A stretch of 64,000 nt of DNA from an uncultured Pelagibacteraceae bacterium (GTDB taxonomy: Bacteria; Pseudomonadota; Alphaproteobacteria; Pelagibacterales; Pelagibacteraceae): contig CACIPU010000001.1 in the NCBI GenBank assembly GCA_902588625.1, positions 1 through 64,000 on the forward strand. The letters are read 5' to 3'. The translations under genes were made by a program, and so were the position numbers. Below the pieces are notes generated by a model. That model saw only the letters and a program-made list of their open reading frames with translations, was not told where the DNA came from and did not search any database. Each line of letters starts with the position of its first letter. Within the stretch, counting starts at the first letter, position 1. This document shows, piece by piece, positions 1 through 6,121 of the stretch.

Positions 1-1440
1 TTAATGCCTCCAGTAATGGGGGCGGCAGCTTTTGTTATGGCAAGCTTCATAGGCGTTACTTATTTTGAAATTGTTAAGCATGCATTTTTACCTGCAATTA
101 TATCTTATGTTGCTTTGTTTTACATATCCCATCTTGAAGCCTTAAAGTTAAACCTTAAAGGTATGGAAGAAAAAGATGTTCCTAATTTAAAAAATACTTT
201 TTTAGCTGGGTTACATTTTTTAATTCCCATTTTTGTTTTAATATATTTGTTGGTCTATTTAAGGTTTACAGCGTCTTATTCTATATTTTATGCAACAGTT
301 GCATTAATTTCAGTGAATTTTATAAATAAGTTAATTAAAAATCCTAGTTTTAAAGATGCCCTTAAAATTTGGTTTAATCAGACTATTGTTGGTTTTGAAA
401 AGGGCGCCTTAAATATGGTTGGTGTTGGAATTGCAATTGCTACTGCAGGCGTAATAGTAGGAGCCGTGGGATCTACAGGATTGAGCACTAATTTAATTAT
501 TGTTATAGAATCTATTGCTAAAGATAATGTAATTATTTTATTAATATTAACTATTATTTTATGCCTACTTCTTGGAATGGGTCTTCCAACAACTGCAAAC
601 TATGTAGTAGTAGCCTCTTTAATGGCGGCCGTATTAGTAGACGTTGGTAATGCTTCCGGATTTATATTTCCATTAATAGCTGTGCATTTATTTGTATTTT
701 ATTTTGGACTAATGGCAGATGTTACACCACCAGTAGGATTAGCATCCTATGCAGCAGCAGCTATTTCAGGGGGAGATCCTCTAAAAACTGGTGTACAAGC
801 TTTTTGGTACAGTTTAAGAACTGGTATTCTTCCTATCGTATTTTTGTTTAATCACGAACTACTCTTAATCGGCATTGAAAATATTTGGCACGCATTGTTA
901 GTAATAGCCACCTCTTTGATTGGGATTCTAGTTTTTACTTCTGCTACTCAAGCATGGTTTATTAATAAATTAAGATGGTATGAGATAGTAATTTTTTTAA
1001 TTATATCAATATCCCTATTGTCTCCTGATTTTGTTCTTAATAAATTTTATCCAAAATATAATTATAAAGACATAAATCAAATTCAGTCATTACAATTAGA
1101 CCCAGATAAGGAAGTGCGTTTTAAAGTTACTCGACTAAGCCAATATGGAGAAAGGTATAAATTGTTTGTAGTTGAAAAAAACTCTTTTGAAAAAAAATTT
1201 AATTTAGAAGATTATGGTATTAAATTATTTAAAGAAGACAATAAAATTATAGTTGATACTTTAGAATGGAACAGTAAAGCTAAAAAAGAGGGTTTTGAGA
1301 CGGGAGATATAATTAGTGAATTTAAGATAGAAACTTTAGATAGGCCGCATAAGAACGTAGTTTATCCAATAGCTTTAATATTATTACTGATTTTTGGTTT
1401 TTTTAACTATAAAAGAAAAAAAAATATTATTTATGAATAA
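1..1440 (+). CDS. TRAP-type fused permease, C-terminal part (5' truncated by window edge)
   Basis: The reading frame is open from base 1, so the first ATG (base 4) is internal and the gene starts outside the window. Multiple hydrophobic segments surround the motif GMGLPTTANYVVVASLMA (bases about 580-640), a hallmark of the DctM-like half of fused TRAP permeases. After the last membrane segments comes a soluble tail (bases about 1030-1350) resembling the DUF3394 extension of this family, followed by a final hydrophobic helix and basic end. TRAP permeases import organic acids or osmolytes across the inner membrane using Na+ or H+ gradients and a periplasmic binding protein. The substrate cannot be read from this fragment. 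The stop overlaps the next gene by 8 nt. Confidence 0.88.
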   Translation, partial: LMPPVMGAAAFVMASFIGVTYFEIVKHAFLPAIISYVALFYISHLEALKLNLKGMEEKDVPNLKNTFLAGLHFLIPIFVLIYLLVYLRFTASYSIFYATVALISVNFINKLIKNPSFKDALKIWFNQTIVGFEKGALNMVGVGIAIATAGVIVGAVGSTGLSTNLIIVIESIAKDNVIILLILTIILCLLLGMGLPTTANYVVVASLMAAVLVDVGNASGFIFPLIAVHLFVFYFGLMADVTPPVGLASYAAAAISGGDPLKTGVQAFWYSLRTGILPIVFLFNHELLLIGIENIWHALLVIATSLIGILVFTSATQAWFINKLRWYEIVIFLIISISLLSPDFVLNKFYPKYNYKDINQIQSLQLDPDKEVRFKVTRLSQYGERYKLFVVEKNSFEKKFNLEDYGIKLFKEDNKIIVDTLEWNSKAKKEGFETGDIISEFKIETLDRPHKNVVYPIALILLLIFGFFNYKRKKNIIYE

Positions 1441-1810
1441 AAAAATTATAAAAGGCAGATTTTACAATATTAACAAAAAAATTAACCGAAGATTGGTTGC
1501 AAAATATCATAAAATAAAAGATTGGAAAATGGATCCCAAAGGTTATTTTTTAATTTCAGTAAACAAAAGAAAAAAAAACATTGAGGTGGGTTATTGTAAG
1601 TTTACTAAATTAGGAAACTCACCAATAAATGATATGGTAGCGGTGATCAATGGAAGAACAGCTATAGAAATAGTAAATACTTTAATAAAAGAAAATTTTA
1701 TTTCATCACTTCAGCATGCTGCAGATATGGGTATAGAGCTTCATAAAGCAGAATTGGCTTTAAAACATGGTTTTAGGTATGTCCAAGATCAAGACTTACA
1801 TATTGACTAA
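1433..1810 (+). CDS. DUF4346-family protein
   Basis: A 125-residue protein. I start it at ATG 1433, inside the end of the TRAP gene, because an upstream ATG at 1394 would only add residues that overlap the permease. The core DWKMDPKGYFLI near the N-terminus and a later segment with GRTAIEIVNTLI, then LQHAADMGIELHKAELALK, match my recollection of DUF4346. That domain is described as related to the MtrA subunit of methanopterin methyltransferase and to some dihydropteroate-synthase-like proteins. Function is unknown. The overlap with the permease suggests co-translation. It sits immediately upstream of the cobalamin riboswitch, which may be coincidence. The family call is from memory. Confidence 0.65.
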   Translation: MNKKIIKGRFYNINKKINRRLVAKYHKIKDWKMDPKGYFLISVNKRKKNIEVGYCKFTKLGNSPINDMVAVINGRTAIEIVNTLIKENFISSLQHAADMGIELHKAELALKHGFRYVQDQDLHID

Positions 1811-1841
1811 AAGTTTTTTTTTTAGTAATTAAATCTTAACA

Positions 1842-2040
1842 ATACTGATGTGGTAGGGAATAATGTGAAATTCATTAACTGTTCCTGCAACGGTAAGAAC
1901 AAATGTTTAAGTCCGAGCGCTACCCAGTATAGTCCCCTGTCGAATGATGGCCAGGAAAAGCCTAGTTCTGCAATGCAAAATTAGCAGTGGCATTAATAGA
2001 AAAATTTAAGGTTAAAACCTTAATAAAAATGGAGTGCCAC
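1842..2040 (+). promoter_or_regulatory. Cobalamin riboswitch with RBS-occluding stem
   Basis: The closing stem pairs atactg (1842-1847) with cagtat (1925-1930). Inside lie the conserved elements GGGAA, GTGAAATTC, CTGTTCCTGCAACGGTAAG and the B12-box-like AAGTCCGAGCGCTACCC (ending about 1925). Downstream sequence (1931-1980) can form the peripheral P13-type hairpin. The expression platform is visible: gtggcat (1987-1993) can pair with gtgccac (2034-2040), which touches the GGAG Shine-Dalgarno at 2031-2034 just before ATG 2045. A second hairpin (ttaaggtt 2006-2013 with aaccttaa 2016-2023) sits in the loop, with no U-tract. This favours control of translation rather than termination: cobalamin binding would hide the ribosome site. 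Confidence 0.88.
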
Positions 2041-2044
2041 GTTT

Positions 2045-3955
2045 ATGAAAAAAATAAAAACACTAATACTTATTTTAATTCTAACTTTTAACTTTGAACA
2101 AGTATTTGCCGCAGATGTACCGATAATTGTTATAGCACCAAGTAAAAAAGCACAATCTGTTTCAACAGTAGGTACCACTGTAACTGTCCTAGACGAAACA
2201 TTTTTTAAAAACTCAAATGAACTTTTTTTAGGAGATGCTTTATCAACTAACTCAACCAGCATTAATTTCTTTCAAAATGGTGGTCATGGACAAACTTCGG
2301 CTATTCAATTAAGAGGTATGCCAAAAAGATATTCAACAGTTTATATCGATGGTGTTAAAATGTCAGATCCAGCAAGTCCATCGAACGATTTTAATTTTAA
2401 TCATATTTTAACAAGCCAAATAGCTAGGGTAGAAATTTTAAAAGGTAATCAAAGTTCCGTTTATGGAAGTGGAGCTATAGGAGGAACCATAAATATTACA
2501 ACTAAAAAAGGTGAACCTGGTTTTCAAAAAAATATACAGTATAATAACGCCTCGCACGGAACTAATAATTTATCACTTTCATTATCTGGGGCAGATGACA
2601 ATGATGATTTTTATGTTGGTATAGAAAGATTTCAAACTGACGGGATGTCAGCAATGACTCATAATGATGAAGAAGATAGATATAGAAATAATACTATAGT
2701 TGCAAACTATGCACGTAAATTTTCTAAAAAAATAAAATTTGAAAGCAATCTAAGAGTTGCAGAAACCTATTCTCAGTATGACAAAGAAGTGGATACTGCT
2801 TCGGCAGATCATAGTGAAGAGCTAGATGCTCTGCAGTCTTCAGCAAACATATCTTTGGTTTATGATCCCAATAGTCAATTCACTAATAAATTTACACTAT
2901 CAAATGCTTATATCGAAAGAATTGTTGGGGAAACTCCAAGTAGCGGTAACACAGAACAAGATAATTATTATGGAACTAGATATGGGTTTATGTACTCAGG
3001 TAACTATAACTTTAATCTTGATAACAGTGTTGTGTTCGGATTTGAAAGAGAAGAGGATAAAATGGGATACAACAAAAATATGGTTGGTCGTAAAGATGAC
3101 CATGCATATGTAACATCAAGTTATTTTGATTATCAAAGCAGAGTTACTAATAATATTTATGCGACATTTGGATCAAGATTTGATGAACACAAACATGCAG
3201 GCAATGAAGATTCTCATAGAGCGACATTAGCTTATCTTTTTGATGACAAAACTACAAAGTTAAAAAGTTCTTATGGAACAGGATTTCGTTTTCCTTCTCT
3301 TTACGAACTTAATTGGCTTAACTCATTTAACTCTGGTATGACAGCTGAAACTAGCGAGAGCTTTGATTTTGGGATTGAAAAATCTTTTTCAAACTCCGGG
3401 TTAAGCTTTGATGCTACTTATTTTAACATAAGGTATATTGATACACTTGAGGGCTGGAAGGGTGCTGGAAAATGGGAAACAAATAACTTCCCTGGAGTAG
3501 TTAAATCTCAAGGTTTAGAACTTGATGCAAACTGGTTAAAAAGCGATCAGTTAAATTTTGGTTTGAATTATACTTATACATCCACTTATGATGGAGCAGA
3601 GCAAGACGATCCTGATCAGAATGCAAGTTATTTTATGACAGAATTGGTTAGAGTTCCTAGGCATTTAATTAATTTGAAAACAAATTTCAAAATTCCAGGT
3701 TATAAAGACTTAGATTTTTCTCTAAACACAAAGTTTTCAGATGATGCCAGAGATTATGGAAACGGAAACAGAACGTGGCGAGATGAAAGATTAGATGATT
3801 ATATAGTAAATGATTTATCGATAAAGTATAATTTATGGAATAGTTTTGATCTATTTTTGGATATAAACAATATTTTGGATGAAAAATATGAGACCGTTAG
3901 AGATTATTCTCAAATTGATAGATCATATAACTTTGGAATAAGACGCTCATACTAA
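2045..3955 (+). CDS. btuB: TonB-dependent outer-membrane receptor, BtuB-like (vitamin B12 uptake)
   Basis: A 636-residue precursor. Residues 1-22 are a signal peptide (basic start, hydrophobic core, VFAAD cleavage region). The plug domain follows, with QLRGMPKRYSTVYIDGVK, VEILKGNQSSVYGSGAIGG and NITTKKG typical of TonB receptors. The rest is a beta-barrel with alternating aromatic strands, TGFRFPSLYELNW and an aromatic C-terminal end (FGIRRSY). The cobalamin riboswitch directly upstream assigns the likely ligand. GGAG lies 10 nt before the ATG. The stop TAA overlaps the next ATG (TAATG), so the downstream membrane protein is coupled to it. No btuCDF genes are present here. Confidence 0.88.
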   Translation: MKKIKTLILILILTFNFEQVFAADVPIIVIAPSKKAQSVSTVGTTVTVLDETFFKNSNELFLGDALSTNSTSINFFQNGGHGQTSAIQLRGMPKRYSTVYIDGVKMSDPASPSNDFNFNHILTSQIARVEILKGNQSSVYGSGAIGGTINITTKKGEPGFQKNIQYNNASHGTNNLSLSLSGADDNDDFYVGIERFQTDGMSAMTHNDEEDRYRNNTIVANYARKFSKKIKFESNLRVAETYSQYDKEVDTASADHSEELDALQSSANISLVYDPNSQFTNKFTLSNAYIERIVGETPSSGNTEQDNYYGTRYGFMYSGNYNFNLDNSVVFGFEREEDKMGYNKNMVGRKDDHAYVTSSYFDYQSRVTNNIYATFGSRFDEHKHAGNEDSHRATLAYLFDDKTTKLKSSYGTGFRFPSLYELNWLNSFNSGMTAETSESFDFGIEKSFSNSGLSFDATYFNIRYIDTLEGWKGAGKWETNNFPGVVKSQGLELDANWLKSDQLNFGLNYTYTSTYDGAEQDDPDQNASYFMTELVRVPRHLINLKTNFKIPGYKDLDFSLNTKFSDDARDYGNGNRTWRDERLDDYIVNDLSIKYNLWNSFDLFLDINNILDEKYETVRDYSQIDRSYNFGIRRSY

Positions 3956-4686
3956 TGATAAATTCTCCGTGTAAAAATATTTGCACAATTGATCCTAAGA
4001 GTGAACTTTGTATAGGTTGTGGTCGTTCAAGAGATGAGATAGCAAATTGGCTAATTTTAACAGATAAACAAAAAAAAGACCTTTTAAACAGGTTAAAAAG
4101 TAAAAATAAAATTTTTACAATCTTTAATAATATGTTAAATAAAAGAATAATGAACAGTTTATACAATATTTCTAAAAAACAAATTTTTCTAATTGGTTTG
4201 ATATTAATATTAGCTTTAGCGAGATTAATACCTCATCCTTGGAATTTTACTCCAATTGTTGCAGTTGCTATATTGAGTGGTTACTTTTTTAAAAACATAT
4301 ACGCTTCCTTTGCAATAGTAATTATTTCTATGTTGATAGGAGATTTATTTTTAGGTTTTTATGAAAATATGATTTTTGTTTACCTGTCTCTGATATTGAT
4401 CTCATTTATTTTTTATAAATTTAGTAAAAAAATAAATTTTAAAAATTTATTTATATATGGATTTGTAGGTTCTGTTATATTTTTTGTTATTTCAAATTTT
4501 GGTGTTTGGGCTTTAGGAAGTCTTGGAGTTAATAATATTCCATACGAAAAAAATTTAAATGGTTTAATCGAATGCTTTGTTGTAGCGCTTCCATTTTTTC
4601 ATAACACTTTTTTGTCAACTCTGATATTTTCTTATTCAGCTATCTATATTTATAAGTCCTTACCCGCCTGGTCCAGCTCCAGATAA
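3955..4686 (+). CDS. DUF1289-DUF6580 fusion, candidate inner-membrane cobamide transporter
   Basis: A 243-residue protein. Residues 1-50 form a DUF1289 domain: SPCKNICTIDPKSELCIGCG has the four-cysteine CxxxC...CxGC pattern, followed by RDEIANWL. Residues about 68-235 are five or six membrane helices with LARLIPHPWNFTPIVAVAIL and IGDLFLGFYENM, which I recognise as DUF6580, an uncharacterised ECF-substrate-subunit-like membrane family. The ATG overlaps the btuB stop by one base, so it shares the riboswitch transcript. An internal ATG at 4132 could allow separate translation of the membrane part. By context it is a candidate inner-membrane step for B12 import, but this is inference. The 3' end overlaps the opposing thioesterase by 27 nt. 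Confidence 0.78.
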   Translation: MINSPCKNICTIDPKSELCIGCGRSRDEIANWLILTDKQKKDLLNRLKSKNKIFTIFNNMLNKRIMNSLYNISKKQIFLIGLILILALARLIPHPWNFTPIVAVAILSGYFFKNIYASFAIVIISMLIGDLFLGFYENMIFVYLSLILISFIFYKFSKKINFKNLFIYGFVGSVIFFVISNFGVWALGSLGVNNIPYEKNLNGLIECFVVALPFFHNTFLSTLIFSYSAIYIYKSLPAWSSSR

Positions 4687-5079
4687 TTTTAATATTTTCC
4701 AAACTCCCGAAGCAGTAGCAACAATTTTATTTGCAACACTTAATTCACAAGTCAAAAAAATTAAGGATTTTGTTTTTTTTTGTACTTTTGCTCTTCCAAT
4801 TAATACTTGATCTAATTTTACCGCCGAAATAAACTTTAATTCTAAGGAAATGGTTACGCATGGACATTTATCCGCTGACCTATGAGCTGCAGTTCCTACG
4901 CCAGCATCAACTAAAGCTGCTATAAAGCCCCCGTGTGTAATACCTGCAGCATTAAGATGATTTTTATTTATAGTAGTTTTAAATTCATATTCTTTTTCAG
5001 AAAGAGTCCTAAACAAAACTCCACCGTTATGTTTCATAAAACCAGGTTTTAGGCTTATTTCTTCAAATTCAGTATTCAT
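4660..5079 (-). CDS. PaaI-family hotdog thioesterase
   Basis: A 139-residue single hotdog domain, the usual length for PaaI/YbgC-like acyl-CoA thioesterases. The segment AGITHGGFIAALVDAGVGTAA contains the HGG..A..D active-site pattern of the PaaI group. SLELKFISAV and GRAKVQKKTKSLIF are the following strands. It should hydrolyse an acyl- or aryl-CoA in the cytoplasm; the substrate is not readable. Its start is 5 nt after the stop of a small upstream ORF on the same strand, suggesting a three-gene unit. Its 3' end overlaps the DUF1289-DUF6580 gene by 27 nt. Confidence 0.85.
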   Translation of the reverse strand: MNTEFEEISLKPGFMKHNGGVLFRTLSEKEYEFKTTINKNHLNAAGITHGGFIAALVDAGVGTAAHRSADKCPCVTISLELKFISAVKLDQVLIGRAKVQKKTKSLIFLTCELSVANKIVATASGVWKILKLSGAGPGG

Positions 5080-5084
5080 ATATT

Positions 5085-5162
5085 TTAAAATAGAATTGTT
5101 AAAATTAATATAAAAATTGTAATTAGAACGAAGAAAATAATTACAGCTTTTTGTAAACTCAT
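5085..5162 (-). CDS. Small single-helix membrane peptide (25 aa), hypothetical
   Basis: MSLQKAVIIFFVLITIFILI followed by LTILF and a stop: nearly the whole peptide is one hydrophobic helix. On the minus strand AAGGAAT lies 6-8 nt upstream of the ATG, a plausible ribosome site. The ATG overlaps the TGA stop of the preceding 37-residue ORF (ATGA), and the stop is 5 nt before the thioesterase start. This spacing supports a real translated ORF. No function can be assigned. Confidence 0.45.
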   Translation of the reverse strand: MSLQKAVIIFFVLITIFILILTILF

Positions 5163-5272
5163 TTTTTATTCCTTTTTTCTCTTTTCAATTTTCTTTTTTC
5201 TTTAAAACTTAATCTCGATTTTTTCATTACGCTTGAATCTTTAAAGGACTTTCCACTATATCTTTTTGACAT
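5159..5272 (-). CDS. Small basic protein (37 aa), hypothetical
   Basis: The ORF encodes MSKRYSGKSFKDSSVMKKSR followed by a strongly basic tail (LSFKEKRKLKREKRNKK). Lysine and arginine dominate, so it may bind nucleic acid or ribosomes. The stop TGA overlaps the ATG of the downstream 25-residue membrane peptide. No clear Shine-Dalgarno precedes its own start. The main support is the ATGA coupling and the tight chain into the thioesterase gene. Confidence 0.45.
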   Translation of the reverse strand: MSKRYSGKSFKDSSVMKKSRLSFKEKRKLKREKRNKK

Positions 5273-5468
5273 AAGTTTTTTTATTTTATTTTTAAAGTTA
5301 TTTTAATACTTTGTTGTTCTATATAATGATTTTAATACCTCAAAGCAATGAAAACGAATATTCCTTATAAATCAAATAATATTTAAGTAACAACCAGACC
5401 TAAAAAAAAACGTTTTTTTAATCAATATTTTCTTATATAAATAAAAAGTGCAAAACATAAATAACCCT

Positions 5469-5474
5469 TATAAT
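5469..5474 (+). promoter_or_regulatory. Candidate -10 element of the DUF4956/CotH-PPase/VTC operon
   Basis: A perfect TATAAT lies 25 nt before the ATG at 5500. No good -35 hexamer is present at the expected distance, as is common in very AT-rich genomes. The rest of 5273-5468 is AT-rich and holds a palindrome of A7-CG-T7 (about 5404-5420), but nothing resembling a known RNA. Confidence 0.35.
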
Positions 5475-5499
5475 ATTTATTTAGATAAAAAATGAATTT

Positions 5500-6117
5500 A
5501 TGAATGAAATAAGTGATTTATTAATTTTAATTTTTGGCGGTTTACTATTAAGATATGCTCTAACCTTAACAGGACAGGGTTGGGCCAAATCCTATTCACA
5601 GACAATAGCTTTTATGGTTTTGCCTTTAATAACTTTTATTATTACAAAGACTATTGCAAATAATATTGCTTTATCACTTGGAATGATAGGCGCGTTATCA
5701 ATTGTACGTTTTAGACATCCCGTAAAAAGTGCTCTTGAATTAATTATGTACTTTGCACTTATTACGATAGGAATTGCAACAAGCGTAAGGACTAAATGGG
5801 CAATCCAACTAATTGTTGTTATAATTGTAATAATTGTACTATCTAAAATAATTCAAAATATTTTTAATAAAAAAGGGAAATCATTTTACAACACATCATT
5901 TAATGAAGGTACTAATCTAAATACGGTTGAGGTTTTTGCAAATGAAAAGATCGAATTAATAGAAAAAGATATTCATTTAGATTCTTCATATAATAATAAA
6001 CTTCAAAATGAATTTGTTTATAGACTTGCTTTTGAAAATAAAAAAGATTTGGAAATATTAAAAAAAAAAATTGAAGGTTTAAAAAGTATTACTAAAATAA
6101 ATATTAACTTTAACTAA
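5500..6117 (+). CDS. DUF4956 membrane protein (polyphosphate-operon partner)
   Basis: A 205-residue protein with three or four hydrophobic helices (residues about 5-125). The signature GMIGALSIVRFRHPVKSALE is typical of DUF4956. The C-terminal 80 residues are soluble and end in a small ferredoxin-like segment. DUF4956 genes are known to neighbour VTC-domain polyphosphate polymerases and CotH-like proteins, which is the arrangement here (4-nt gap to the next gene). Probable role: membrane anchor or channel for the polymerase module; this is inference from context. Confidence 0.8.
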   Translation: MNEISDLLILIFGGLLLRYALTLTGQGWAKSYSQTIAFMVLPLITFIITKTIANNIALSLGMIGALSIVRFRHPVKSALELIMYFALITIGIATSVRTKWAIQLIVVIIVIIVLSKIIQNIFNKKGKSFYNTSFNEGTNLNTVEVFANEKIELIEKDIHLDSSYNNKLQNEFVYRLAFENKKDLEILKKKIEGLKSITKININFN

Positions 6118-6121
6118 CAAA

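Noticed and set aside
1811-1823. Rho-independent terminator after DUF4346
   Set aside because: There is a T-run but no GC-rich hairpin before it.
5402-5420. A7-CG-T7 palindrome as a terminator
   Set aside because: The stem is nearly all A-T and would be too weak. It lies in a promoter region of low complexity.
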